Source of the DNA: Rhabditoides inermis | Taxonomy: Eukaryota > Nematoda > Chromadorea > Rhabditida > Rhabditidae | Length of the DNA: 64,000 nucleotides | NCBI GenBank assembly: GCA_963966185.1 | Contig: CAWZYM010000242.1 | Location: forward strand, 476,001 to 540,000 | Direction: 5' to 3' | In this document: piece by piece, positions 11,159-22,880 of the stretch | How the letters are laid out: every line of letters begins with the position of its first letter | Numbering within the stretch: position 1 is the first letter of the stretch | Program-made: the position numbers and the translations under genes | The notes under the pieces: model-generated | What the model saw: the letters and a program-made list of their open reading frames with translations, nothing else | What the model was told of the DNA's origin: nothing | Database searches by the model: none

Positions 11159-11454
11159 ATGGGGTTTGTGGTTGTGTTGTTGTATGCGTTGCGTTGCGTG
11201 GCGGCAGACGGCGTGTGGCAGTGGAACGGGACGGCGACCGTGATGTCGTTCTATGTTTCCCTGGGTGGAGGGGTGCACGTGGAGTGGGCCACTGCACCCC
11301 ACACCCAGATGACTGTCCGCCAGGGTGAGTCGAGCACCGTGTCTGCCCCTCACCCACACGCGTTCCAGCCGTCGACCTGCCCCAACTCAATCACATCTCC
11401 CTGCACAGCCCTCTCCGCCAACACAACTTCGTCTCCCTCGCGTTAGTCACATCT

Positions 11455-11497
<43 letters not shown>

Positions 11498-12082
11498 AAC
11501 TGGACTGTTTCAGTGTGTCCTGCACAGATGGCAACAAGACGCTGGACGCCTCCTTTGGAACAATGTGAGTGTCTGATTCTCAGTCTTCTCCTACCATCCA
11601 CTCATTCCAGTCGCGACACAGTACATCCATACTACAGTGTCGCAACACCCAGTGACGTCATCGTCGTCACTGAGGGTTCGGACGATGGGATCATCGTGAC
11701 GGTGGGTCAACAAGAGAGGGGGAGAGAGAAAGAGACGAGCGTGTAGTATGTGGGGAGTGTCTGTCTGGGGATTGCACGTCGTCGTTCAGTTCGGGGAGAC
11801 GACGATCCCGGTGTCTGCTCTCCGCTCGCTGGCGCTAGCGTGCCGTCTGCCGACCGAGGCGCGGCTCCAGGAGTCGTGTCTGTGCTCCCTTGCCAAGGAG
11901 TGAGTGTTGTCCCTCCCCCTTCTCGCATCCTTCACTCCGTCCTTTCCAGTGGCCTCCTCGGCCGATTCCGCGTTGTGGCCGAGGCATCCTCGTCTCCCAA
12001 CAAGTGAGCTGTCTGTTCTGCGTGCCTGTCTGCTGCCTCTCCGGCCGATCCACCCATGTCTCCACTCCACAGTAGAAAATGA
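11159..12082 (+). CDS. Gene 2a: small secreted protein, left copy
   Basis: The start ATG lies 2 nt after a strong acceptor (gttgtttctag), suggesting spliced-leader trans-splicing. Exons: 11,159-11,324; 11,369-11,441; 11,514-11,564; 11,611-11,701; 11,790-11,899; 11,950-12,003; last exon from 12,073. Phases join throughout, with a stop at 12,080-12,082. The product begins with a signal peptide (MGFVVVLLYALRCVAADG) and contains NGT and NKT glycosylation sites, a Val/Ile-rich beta-like segment (TPSDVIVVTEGSDDGIIVT) and four later cysteines. No family recognised. A nematode IgGFc-binding-like fold is only a weak guess. The intron at 11,442-11,513 holds a (CT)n run. The right copy (29,245-30,136) has the same exon plan. 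Confidence 0.72.
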
Positions 12083-13860
12083 TACTCTGTAACATGGTTG
12101 ATTAAAGCATGTGTTCGTTGTTTATTGTTCTGTAGAAACATGATGTACGTTATTGTATATATATTATATGGTTTTTGTCTGCTCCATTATATTTTTTTTC
12201 GTATGTTGATGTTCATTTTTTGGGCTTGATGTTATCTGAAGTAATAATAAATGAACCGGACAGCGAACCTACAGAAACGTTCGGGGGACAAATGGTTTAT
12301 TAGGTCTGAAAATGCAATCGGGGTTTAAGTATTGACCGATTATAGTATGGTTTGGGCTTTTAATGGTAGTCGCAAGACGTCCTCTTTGACAGCGGGCTCA
12401 CAGTATCCTCCAATACGGGATACAGTAGATGATGGTGAAGAAGGGGTTGGCTCCTCGGCTTGAGTCCTTGGTCTCGTACTGTAGATAAGGAAGTGACGGC
12501 TTCTCGGTTCAGTCTTCGGCCTCGATTACGGTAGATATATATGAGCGGCTCCTCGATTTAAGGCATTTCACTGTAGATGAAGATATGACATTGACGAGAA
12601 CTTTTGAGACCTGACGAGAATTTTTGAAAATCTTCAACTCTAGGTTCATAAAGTATAAAGTGCACTCGTTAGTTTTATATAGTGTAGACGAGGGCATGGC
12701 ATTACTGTTACTGTATCCGACCCACTTTTCATGATCACGTGTTTGTGAAAGATATGCGTTGTCCCGTGTCCCGATTGCTTTTTTCCCCGACGGGATTGTT
12801 GGCAGGCGACTATTCAGGATGAGGCCATTCCGAAGCATAATGATGTGTGCCAGTGGTTTCTACTGGAGACGTGCCCGGCGCTTGTCATCAGACCATCATT
12901 GTGCTACGTGGATTTCCACATCTGCGCACAGACAACATTCGAAATCGGGACAAAGAGAATAATAGAATTGAAACGAACACTATGAAAACAGAAAACATAA
13001 TAGAACGGAACTCAAGACAGGGAGCAAAGTAAAACGCATGAGAGGGAGGTTTCATTCGTCGCTTTCAAAAACATTTCGAAAACAAACATAATTATCAAAC
13101 GTGAAGACAAATTGTATACAGCAATTACTACAAACACTAAATCGAAAAGAAACTACTAGTAATGTTTTATAGTAAAAACTGTTTGAAAACTGTTTGTACA
13201 CCCCATTAGTCGTTTTGGATTTCATGCAAAATACAATTTTCGTTACTTACTGGTTTAGACATACTTAATTTGTGACATTTGATTGTTTTTCGTATACTTT
13301 CATGTTACAAGTTATACACAAAGTTGAGAGTGGCATGTTCCTTTATTTTTTAATTCCCTATTCCCAGTCTAAACACACTATGGGAATTTTGTTAGAAATG
13401 TGTTTTTGATAAAATTGTGATTTAAAAAGATTTCGAGTTTTTGCCCACACCGGGGACACTCAGAGGGTCAGTGAGATCGCCGGTCCCACAGGTTGTGAGC
13501 CCGAAAAAAGTCAAAACTCCAAACTCTGTAAATTCAGATGGATGCGAAATGCTTTTATAATTATGCATACGAAATTTCATGAGATACCCTTTCCATATGA
13601 TCGAATACAGGGCGCGGGCACACTCGGTCCCACACCGGGGGCACCCGGGCCCACACTTCTTCTATTCCATGTGGCGAGTAGTGTAACTGCTCTCATATTG
13701 TGTTCACTTTCCACAAGACCACAGACGGATGCTGCGTGTGTGTGGTTAGATACAGTATGCTGACTGGTTACTGGTAACTACGCTCTCCCGTGGCCAGCTG
13801 GTTGTTAGGGCGGGGCGAGAGGGAAGAGAGGGAGCGCCTCCCTCGCCTGTCCATTCCTCC
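12083..13860. other. Intergenic DNA with dispersed repeat
   Basis: No gene recognised. The stretch at about 12,750-13,050 is mirrored at 28,140-28,400, and a related third copy lies at 39,180-39,370 (shared tcgaatgttgtctgtgcgca and neighbouring sequence), so it is a dispersed repeat. The segment 13,440-13,660 has tandem-like cacaccgggg(g)cac motifs. At 13,690 the sequence ctctcatattgtg is the undisturbed target of the insertion seen at 26,574-27,509 in the right arm. Confidence 0.6.
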
Positions 13861-13864
13861 CAAC

Positions 13865-16691
13865 ATGGGCGCTGCGTGCGCAGCTACCATCTGCATGCTG
13901 ATGCAGTGCTTCGACATCGACAACCTGCTCGTCTATGAATGGGGCAAGGTCCCATTCAAGTAGTGAGTTGTCTCGCAGTTGCTCGCTTGCTTGCATGGGT
14001 AATGTGGTGTTGGTTGCAGCAGCCAGAGCTGTGCGGTACCGGCAAGGATGAACGCTGTGTACGAGGTAGAGGTCTTCAACATGCAAGATGGATCGTGCCG
14101 CCTCTTCATCACAGACCGACTTCCCAATGCGACGAACGTGTGCAAGGTACGCAAGCCCGCCAGCGCACTCGCACTCGCACACTCGAGCATATGCGCACAC
14201 TCGGCACTCACTTGGTAACATTGTGTATGCCGCACAGAAAGTAGAGTAGCGATATATTGTAGATCATACAGCGGCTGATTGGCAATCAATTACATAGCCT
14301 AGATTTCAATCACGTTTATTGTAGATGGGACATAGCCATAGTGTACCGTAGAACGGCGGCCCAGTTTCTGTAGAAACTTGGACTATGGTATGGAGAATGT
14401 AGAGAAACCCGATGTAATGTAAGTAGTTTGACCATGTGTACTGTAGCTAAAACGGGAGAACTGTTGGTATGCATGGTAGTATTGGTATGTCATTTTTTTG
14501 TAAATGTAGAGAAATATGATGTACTGCAGCTGAACTATGTGAAATATAAAAACGGTGGAAATCATATGAGTCATACATGAACATTAGATGAGTCATAAAT
14601 AATGGCAATACTCCTGTAACTGGAGTGATTGAAGTGAAGAGTAATTATTTTTACGCGCTCTTTGGGTCAGTACATGAGCTATACGTGTTTTATTATGCTG
14701 TATTTTGATGTCTCACGATACGTCTTCCTTCCGATCCCTCTCCATGGTTGGATGATGTGTAATTCGGACCAACCGCATCGATGCGAATTGAAACGCGCAT
14801 CGGAACGCTTTTACACTCGCTTTTTCGTGTGGCTCGCAGGAAACTGAATTCATGGTTTTGCAATGAGAATCGGAAAGCCGGACAGTTGTCAGATACGGGT
14901 TCAGCTATTGCGGGCGAAGTGCTTTTTTGCGAGATGTTGGATAGACTGAGATAGGTGATAGGTGATAGGGTGTGTTTCATGTGTATGGGTGTTTGAGACG
15001 GTGGACGCGGCGAGCAAGGGACTGCTCATCACCGTGTACAAGGCGTGTTCGAACGTGACGGAGGAGGACAAACTGCTGGTGCCTCTACGCTACCAGGGGC
15101 TCACCACACACCATCAACGGAAGGCCGACATCGAGGAGTTTGCGTTCAAGATCCGCCGCCGCTTGGCCAAGCAGTTCGGCTTCCGCCTCGCCCCACCGAC
15201 CGTGACCAAGTACTGGCCAACGTGGTGCCCGCCTGACACCCCCAAGTGTCTCGTCGGAAGCGACGTCGTCTCTTCGCCAAAGGAGTCGATCGTCGAGATT
15301 CTGCTCGAGTTGGTCGACTGGCTATCCACTCCCTTCTTCTCCTCGCCATCTGTGGAGAAGCAGGAGGCTAGTGACCCCGCAACGCCCGCCCATCCATCCT
15401 CCACTCCCTCAACGACCGCCGCGCACACAGGTGAGAACACTGACTACCTGGAACAGAGTCGAGAGAGTATACTTCCAGGTACTGGTGTCCACACGAGCAC
15501 TTCCACTCCATCGACGGCGACATCGACATCTACCGCACCTTCCACGACGTCCGCTCCCGCAACGGCATCTTCCACCACGACTACATCCACCACGACGGAT
15601 TCGACGACTGCAGAGACCACAACCACGACTTCGACGACTGTGTCCACTACCACTGTGCCTGCTGTGGAAATCACATCGTCTGCCCCTTCAAAGACGACGT
15701 CAACCACAGAACCGTCGACGACTACTACTCTCACAACTACTTCTGCCATTACGGTTGCAGTGAGTGTCTGATTCAATGACTTTCATAAGAAACTCACATA
15801 TGTAACTAAAACGTATGAATGTGTTGATTGCAGCCATGGCTGCACTGGACGTACAACACTTTGATGGACTACGGCAAGAGCAACCCCAACACGAACGGGA
15901 ACCTCGCTCACTACTACGTGACGAACGGATCCACTCAGCAGTCTATTGCTCTCAAATATGGATACAAACACACTGCGACCGGTTTGTCCTTACTCTATCA
16001 ACTTGGTTGACTTCAACTACCATTTTAGTTGGCAAAACACTGAATAAAATAGAAACTGGAGCAAACCAGACCTGCAACTACCAACTGACAACTCTCTATT
16101 CGCAGAGACGCATCGTGTCTGTTGGCCCAGGTATGTGCAATTTATAACTAAAAGTCACGATTCTTATGTTCTTTACATATTGTTTTCATACGACTCACTC
16201 CTGTGATTTGTAAAGAACAGCTTGACATCATTAGTGCTGAGTGATACAACCAGAAAATATTGTTTAATAGCAACTTACATACTTACTACATCCAGTCACT
16301 CACATTCAAACACTCATATGTTTTTACATTATATGAATCAAACGGGTTGTTTAACATTGAAAACATTGAAAAATGAAAAAAAAAACATTTTGGCTTTTGT
16401 ATAATTTCAATTTCAGTCAATTTCGTTACGGTGGAGCAGAACAAATTCGTGCGGAAATACTCCTTCGAGACGACAGTTGGATACTGTGTTCTAGAGAAAG
16501 CATGTGGCGCCAATCGGCCTCTCTCTGAGTACGAACACACGCTGTTGGATGGTATGTTATGATATTAATTTGATTTGGTGCTTGTATTTTCAGATAATGC
16601 GGCCGTGTCCTACTTCACCACAGGCTCTGCGCCATCGAAAAACACCGGATACATCAAAGCAATGAACGACGCTGTGTGTTTTATCTGGTGA
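13865..16691 (+). CDS. Gene 2b: Cys/Thr-rich protein, left copy
   Basis: Proposed exons: 13,865-13,962; 14,020-14,146; 14,998-15,430; 15,479-15,759; 15,834-15,981; 16,029-16,130; 16,417-16,551; 16,594-16,691 (TGA). All phases join. The 48-nt intron at 15,431-15,478 is in frame and could be retained. The N-terminal third is Cys-containing (MGAACAATICMLMQC). A central Thr/Ser run of about 100 residues looks like an O-glycosylated linker. The C-terminal part has NQT and NGS sites and ends AVCFIW. Family not recognised. It may be secreted, but the first exon is not a clean signal peptide, so an upstream exon may be missing. It runs toward its mirror copy across the spacer. Confidence 0.65.
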
Positions 16692-16789
16692 AGATCGAAC
16701 ACGCTTTCAAGTGTTGCAGACATTAGCTTTTCCATTTTGTGTATTCTCGTAACGTAACGCGACTACATTACTATTAGATCTGTGAAGAA

Positions 16790-17865
16790 TTGTGATTTTT
16801 TTCTCTATAAATCCTTTACTTGCACATTTGGTAAGAATCGTCCACTCAAAAGCGAATCGCAAAAATTTTCGCGGACTCCGTTTTCGCTGCGAAACGAGAG
16901 ATACCAGAGATTCGCTACTTTTTCGCGAATCCATGGACGAATCTTGACTATTATGTATATTTTTCGTTCTTTATAATTGAAAAGACACTTCATAAACATC
17001 GTGGAAGTTGTATTGATCACAATTGTTTGCAGTTTTTACAAACTAGTCGTTGCGCACTCGTATCACCCGATTCGCGCGAAAATGTTGGCGAATTTGAAAA
17101 AAAAAGGCGTGCGCAAGTGACAAAACAATGTTCCTATTGAAATAATTGGTGTTGAACATGTCACACGACCTCTAAGAAGTAAGTTTTCAATTATAACAAA
17201 GAAAACTAATCTGTGTAATTCTCAGTGAAAGCGAATATCTTCGAATTCGCCAAATTTCAGCGAAAAGATCACAAATTCGCGCGATTATAGGTAGTTTCGC
17301 GATTCTCTCAAGCTAAAATTTTTGCGATTATTTTCGCATTTCGCCAGCGAAAAACTCTGCCGGAGGCCTTGTTTATGGTTTTTTGTGATAAAATATAATG
17401 TAAATTTTAAAAAAATTTATCAAACATTCATTTGAATTTAACATGATACGCATATTTGCGCAACGTTGTGAGTTATGATTTTTAACATCATTCAACATAA
17501 CTTACTGCGTTCAGCTTATAATTTCCTGTTTTCGCCAGTTCAGTAAAAAACACATAGTAGAAATGTTATCTGAAATAAGAAGGAAATAAAAAAACAATAT
17601 AAACACATGCAAATAAATTGTCTTGAATGGAACAGCCGATTGTGTGGTCAAATTGTGTAACTTCGTGCAAGTTGTGCACACACCTCCGAGCTGATTAAAA
17701 GTTTAGTTTCTACGATTTCTTACTCCAAAATTCAAATGATTTTTTTTAAAAACTAAATTGTTTCAAAATATATATTTGCATCATCATAATATACTCATTG
17801 AGTCGTCAACAATGACATGTTGTATCTACACATACATACACCCAGATTCAGAGGGTACACTACCT
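16790..17865. other. AT-rich spacer with TTCGCGAA-type motifs
   Basis: No gene seen. Many short self-complementary words (ttcgcgaa, ttttcgc, gcgaaaa) recur between 16,850 and 17,370, giving local hairpin potential. The sequence is unique to the spacer and marks the inner left boundary of the palindrome. Confidence 0.5.
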
Positions 17866-17929
17866 TTAAAGGCACAGTGGCGACTTATTTCTGCCACAAC
17901 CTACCACAAATTCTCATTTTTTTTTAAAC

Positions 17930-18012
17930 ATTAGGCGGTGACAGGATTCGAACCTGAGAATCCAGGGGCAACGACGCTGAGCACATGCACTGAGCCATGA
18001 AGCAAGTGAAAA
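17930..18012 (-). repeat. tRNA-like sequence (not a functional tRNA)
   Basis: The minus strand has an A-box-like atggctcagtgcatgtgct and a B-box caggttcgaatcctg. The expected acceptor stem does not pair, so this is tRNA-derived repeat DNA. Confidence 0.5.
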
Positions 18013-18336
18013 AGGGACCTATCATCCCGGAGCGTCATCCGAGTGTTAAACGGATTTCGTTTTTTTAAATTTAATCTGCTAACAGCTGAAATTGAAAATC
18101 GGAAAATATTTTTATAGCGTGGCACAACAAACAACATTATACGGAAAATTGAACAACAACAAATAACAACTAACAGAAACAAAGGCAGAGCGGCCATATT
18201 CATATAGTATATAGCAAAATAATATCAACATCATAGAACAACAGCATTATATTACATGAGGAAACTCTTAGCAGGTGTGGTACGAGAGACAGTAGACGTG
18301 CATGATTGCATTGCACTCAACACACTCTTGCATGTA

Positions 18337-19895
18337 CAGTGGCGGCCAAAAAGGTATCACCTTTTGGTTTTTGTCCTCTAAAACTCTTCGAATGAAAGAT
18401 AGAGCTCTCATCTTTTTATACCGTTTTCTGGACTTCATTCGGACCTAATACCATGTTCCATATTCATCCCCCTCTATTCTCTCGGTTACAGTAGGCGGAT
18501 TAATGTATTCACAAAATCATCATTTTCTCGTTTTTTTTAATTTTGAAAAAGTCCTGTGACCAAACCACACTTCCAAAAAAGTTCTATCCACCATTTTTAG
18601 GTTGGGCATCCAAAAACACCTTGATTTCATATTACATGATTGATTACTTGAACTTAACTAAAAAGCAGTAAAGAAACAACATCAAAAAGTTCAAAATACT
18701 AATTTTAACGAAGCATAACTATACTATAAAATGATATAATGGTCTGAAACTCTCTCAGTACCTGGTAGGGTATCTTTTGTTTACGATAACGGCTTGGCAG
18801 CGGCGGGGCATAGAATCGATCAGCTTGTGGAGGGTCGCAAGCTCAATCTGTTTCCACTCCTGCTCGAGCAACTCGAACTTCTCGTCTGCATTCTTGACCC
18901 GAACCGTGCGAGTCCGCCGATCGTGTTCTTCCCAGAGGTGCTCGATCGAGTTAAGGGCCAGCGACTGGCTCGGCCACTCCATGACTCTTCACTTGTCCTT
19001 GTTGAACACGTTCTAACAGAAGATGGTGCAATGACGAATTTGGACATTTCTATAAACCGATCTTGTAGTGCTTGGAAGAGTGGTTCAAGTTATTGTCTTG
19101 CTGGAAGACGCAGTTCCGACTATGAGTCTGCCGAATCCAGAGCCACATCATCTTGATAACCTCTGAGAACGTTCTAAAGAACGATCTCTAATTGATTGAA
19201 AAAGATCTCGTGCGCGGCGCGGTCGCCCGCGGGTTCTCTCGCGATATCCGGAAGATGTTTCGATCTATAGTGCGAGTAGTAGTTCTAGGACGACCAGAAC
19301 TTTTCGGGAGAGATATATCGTGAGTGTTTGAGTATTTTTTGAGCACGTTAGATACCGTAGTGCGTCACACATTGAACTGGGTGACTACATAGTGCCGCGA
19401 CAGCTGATCGATTCGATGCGCCGTCGCTGTCAGGCCGTAATCGTGAACAAGAGACACCAAACGAAGCACTGAGAAAGTTTCAGACAATTATATCATTTCA
19501 TAGTATAGTTAGGCTTTGTTAAAGTTAGTATTTTGCATTTTTATGTTGTTTCTTTACTGCTTATTTGAATTCAAGTAATCAATCATGTAATATGAAATCA
19601 AGGTGTTTTTGGATGCCCAATGAATGGCTATACCCAAAAATGGTGGGTACAACTTTTTTGGAAGTGTGGTTTGGTCACAGGACTTTTTCAGAGTTGAAAA
19701 CGAGAAAATGATGATTCTGTGAATACAGTACTCCGCATAATGTAACCGAGAGAATAGAGAGGAATGAATATGGAGCATGGTATAAGGTCCGATCGGAGTC
19801 TAGAAAACGGTGTGCAAAAGATGGGAGCTATATCTTTCATTTGAATAGTTTTAAAGAGCAAAAACCAAAAGGTGATACCTTTTTGGCCGCCACTG
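18337..19895 (-). mobile_element. Tc1/mariner-type transposon, defective, with long inverted repeats
   Basis: It begins CAGTGGCGGCCAAAAAGG and ends with the exact inverse. A TA lies immediately outside each end (18,335-18,336 and 19,896-19,897), the classic Tc1/mariner target duplication. The similarity of the ends extends inward for several hundred bases: sequence around 18,745-18,830 reappears inverted near 19,395-19,470, including the transposase C-terminal codons. It therefore has very long inverted repeats or arose by an internal inverted duplication. Only transposase remnants remain. Confidence 0.88.
18755..18982 (-). pseudogene. Tc1/mariner transposase C-terminal remnant
   Basis: The reading MEWPSQSLALNSIEHLWEE matches the typical WPxQSPDLNPIEHLW motif around the third catalytic acidic residue of Tc1-family transposases. 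It is followed by the basic tail IDSMPRRCQAVIVNKRYPT. No upstream catalytic domain remains within the element. Confidence 0.85.
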
Positions 19896-20045
19896 TAGAT
19901 CCTGGGAATAAGTCTTCCACATCGGGGTTGTTTTTCACACGATAGCTGTTCTCTAACAGCAATGTGCATGTCCTTGCGCTCTCCTTGGTCACCAGGTGGT
20001 ACCTTCTTCTTCTTATTCCTCTGAACACAAAACAAATATGAAACT

Positions 20046-20421
20046 GTTAAGAGGCACAGGGGCGTTTAGCGTTACCAAGGTTCATCGAAATTCACTTATG
20101 AGAACTTGGCAAAACTCTTAGCACGTGGCGGGAATCGAACCGGCATAGTATGGATCACGAACCGTGAGTGTTACCACAACACTATAACGACTTGTTCTGA
20201 CAACCTCATATCGACAAGATGCGCACAGAGCTCAACTTTACTATAAGAATTTTGGCGCGAAGTTCGAATTCGCCTTACCAAGCTTCGCACGTGCACATTT
20301 TGGTAAGCGTGTAGGTAACGAGGAAACGCCGTTCTTTCGCGTTTTCTTTGATTATTTCGTGTTTCTATGGGTCAAGCCATAAACCAAAGTCAAAAACTAA
20401 GCGCCTCTGTTGCTTTAACTT
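20046..20421. mobile_element. MITE-like repeat with tRNA-like segment, copy 1
   Basis: This is nearly identical in layout to 62,821-63,167. It starts aggcacaggggcgtttag and ends ctaagcgcctctgttgct, which are imperfect inverted repeats. Inside, at 20,124-20,192, is a minus-strand tRNA-like region (ggttcgattcccgcca). Copy 2 has a short internal deletion in that region. Confidence 0.7.
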
Positions 20422-20812
20422 TCACGTCATATACCTTGAACGGACAGAGCGTCTGCACCCTCTCTGTGACCATCTTGTGGGGATACGGGAGAGGAAATTG
20501 AAGCAGATCTGATTGCAATTCAGTCGATTTTCGAATACTTCTCATCTGCGCACAGAGGTTGTTCAACTATGAAATAACTTTACTTCTCGAAAACTTCGAG
20601 AAAGGAAGTATCTGCACAGGTTTCTAAGTCGCCACTGTTCTTATAACGTAGTCCTAGTCTACTATGTCGGTTTTAGAGAGAAAAATATCTCGAAAAACAA
20701 AAATTACAAATCGCGTTGAACTGTTTCCTTCGCGCTTGTCTCCATAGCTTAATCTAGCCAATAGCTCACGTTTTGTAGAAACATCGAACTGAAACTATTC
20801 TAACCGAGTTTT

Positions 20813-20813
<1 letters not shown>

Positions 20814-20860
<47 letters not shown>

Positions 20861-20880
20861 AAGGAGAGAGAACGGAGAGA
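20814..20880 (+). repeat. (GA)n microsatellite
   Basis: A purine dinucleotide run just upstream of the DUF281-like gene. It lies where the promoter or 5' UTR of that gene would be. Confidence 0.95.
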
Positions 20881-20963
20881 TAAAGAGAAAGAAAAAAGTT
20901 ATCGCACATCATTTATATACCTCCATATCGTTCATTTTCTCAAACACATCCACATTTCTGATC

Positions 20964-21744
20964 ATGCACCTGTTTATGTATTGTATGTTTGCCTGTGTAT
21001 TGACTGTTCGCGAGATAATTGGATGCATGAAAACGGTTCCAACGGAGCAGTCCACGACAATAAAATATCATTCTTCTACAACTTCGCCTTCAACGCTTTC
21101 AAGTTCTACAAGTTCAAGTTAGTTTTGTAGAAAAAAAAGTTTCTATTTGAACTTTTCTAGCAACCATAAAGCAGACAACACCATTATTTTCATCATCCAC
21201 AACAACGACTTCAATCTCAACTACTACAACTAATCCGTCACGTATGAATTTAAGAATGGTAATTAAAAATGTTCCGATTGTTTCCAGTTTGCAATACCTG
21301 TGACTCTTCTACACTAAGTGAAGAAGTTTTCAACTCACAAATCCAAGAACCTGCCACACTTACTCCTGGCGTAAGTTTTAAAAATAATAACCGAAATGTA
21401 TCAGATTAAAAAAGTAGCATTTTCATGTGAACTATTACAAACCTTTGTTCTGCAAAATGTTAAAAAAAAAAATTTCAAGGTTAGCGGAGTCTGCAATACC
21501 TTGACTGTTACTTGTGCGTATCCTACAACTTGGACAAAACTGAGTCTTCTAATTTTGCTGGTAAGTTATTGTATCAATTGAAATCTGATGAATGTTCGTT
21601 TTTCAGCTGAACGAGAACGAGTTTTCCGAAACTAATTCACAAAGCCCATCAACTTCTCAGACATTAACATGTTCGGACGACGGCAAATGGACGCACCAAG
21701 ATGTTGAGATCACAAGCTATGGGTGTGAAGCTGCAGGATCTTAA
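20964..21744 (+). CDS. Secreted Thr-rich protein with DUF281/C6-like domain
   Basis: Five exons with matching phases: 20,964-21,117; 21,161-21,241; 21,288-21,370; 21,480-21,560; 21,607-21,744 (TAA). An aataaa lies at about 21,810. The product has an N-terminal hydrophobic signal (MHLFMYCMFACVLTV), a Ser/Thr-rich linker, then a cysteine pattern CNTC...GVCNTLTVTC...LTCSDDGKW...GCE. That pattern is typical of DUF281/C6 domains of nematode secreted proteins, whose function is unknown. It is the only gene in the palindrome spacer, is single copy here, and appears intact. The exon 4 acceptor (tttcaag) is the least certain junction. Confidence 0.75.
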
Positions 21745-21912
21745 AAAAAGATCTTGATAAAATTTAGGAATGCATAACATTCGAACGTATTCATACTCAT
21801 TTCAATCAGAAATAAATTTTTCTTCTATGAAGTTTACAACCACTGATTAAAAGTTATAAAATTTGAGAACATGTTTACAAATATATGATATTTTGTATTT
21901 TTGTTTTTAAAA

Positions 21913-22061
21913 ATGTTCCATATTCATCCCCCTCTATTCTCTCGGTTACAGTAGGCGGATTAATGTATTCACAAAATCATCATTTTCTCGTTTTTAACTT
22001 TGAAAAAGTCCTGTGACCAAACCACACTTCCAAAAAAGTTCTATCCACCATTTTTAGGGTT
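21913..22061. repeat. Fragment of the Tc1/mariner element's long terminal repeat
   Basis: About 150 bp nearly identical to 18,455-18,605 (ccccctctattctctcggtt and following sequence), without the outer end or TA flank. Probably a broken copy. Confidence 0.85.
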
Positions 22062-22222
22062 CTTGTTTAATGATGTCTGTTCTTTGGGGATTGTGAAGTG
22101 GGTGTCAGCTCTGTACAGTATCAGTGATATTTGTGATGTTTTTCAAAACATCTATATTCCTCTTTGAAATTTTTCACATTCAGTATCACAATGACAGGCT
22201 TTTGATAGTGCCGACTTCGTTG

Positions 22223-22223
<1 letters not shown>

Positions 22224-22268
<45 letters not shown>
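22224..22268 (+). repeat. (GT)n(GA)n microsatellite
   Basis: A GT run followed by a GA run, adjacent to the fold-back element. Confidence 0.95.
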
Positions 22269-22331
22269 AGCTGGCAGAGCGCCCCCTTATGACCTACTCA
22301 CTCGCGCCCGTGTGTTCGACCTCTCTCTCTA

Positions 22332-22880
22332 TAATATTATTCTGGGAGATAGTTCGCCAGATTACGGTAAAAAATCGATCTACCCTCGAGTCGCATTCGA
22401 TCTACCTTCTAGTCGTGAGGAGACCCAAACGTGCGCTTTCAAACGATAATATTGATCAAAAAAACCGGCACGCGAATCAAAGAGGCCGCGCGACACTCGA
22501 CCATTTGCCCGCGCTGTCTGGCCTCTCTCGCTCGAAACTGGCGACTATATCTCTCTCTCTCTCTCTCCTTCTCCTTCCCGCCACCCCGCGCATTTATAAA
22601 AAGGTCCCGCATATAGTCGCCGCCTGGTGTATAGTTTCTGTTATTGCCAGCCGGGGTCAGTTGGCGAAACTCAGTTTCGAGCGAGAGAGGCCAGACAGCG
22701 CGGGCAAATGGTCGAGTGTCGCGCGGCCTCTTTGATTCGCGTGCCGGCTTTTTTGATCAATATTATCTTTTGAAAGCGCGCGTTTGGGTCTCCTCACGAC
22801 TAGAAGGTAGATCGAATGCAACTCGAGGGTAGATCGATTTTCTACCGTAATCTGGCGAACTATCTCCCAGAATAATATTA
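22332..22880. mobile_element. 549-bp fold-back element with about 210-bp inverted repeats
   Basis: The left end taatattattctgggag is matched exactly by ctcccagaataatatta at the right end. The inverted repeats run inward to about 22,545 and 22,668. The loop contains a (CT)n run and a TATA-like word (tttataaaaagg) followed about 30 bp later by cgcctggtg. No transposase is present. A target duplication is not obvious. Confidence 0.88.

Larger units (their letters stand above)
17868..20640. mobile_element. Possible outer element bounded by short inverted repeats
   Basis: The left end aggcacagtggcgactta (17,868) is matched by taagtcgccactgttctt (about 20,625), an inverted repeat with few mismatches. 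The interval contains a tRNA-like segment, the whole Tc1/mariner element and a related MITE, so it may be a nest of insertions. Target duplications were not established. The ends resemble those of the 20,052-20,421 family. Confidence 0.35.

Noticed and set aside
11159..12082. Joining the membrane-peptide exon (10,522) to gene 2a as one protein
   Set aside because: In the right arm the donor phase after KMTPKQ would put gene 2a's first exon out of its signal-peptide frame.
22225..22832. Possible protein-coding frames over the fold-back element
   Set aside because: They follow the GT/GA repeat and inverted repeats, with no splice structure and no mirrored conservation.
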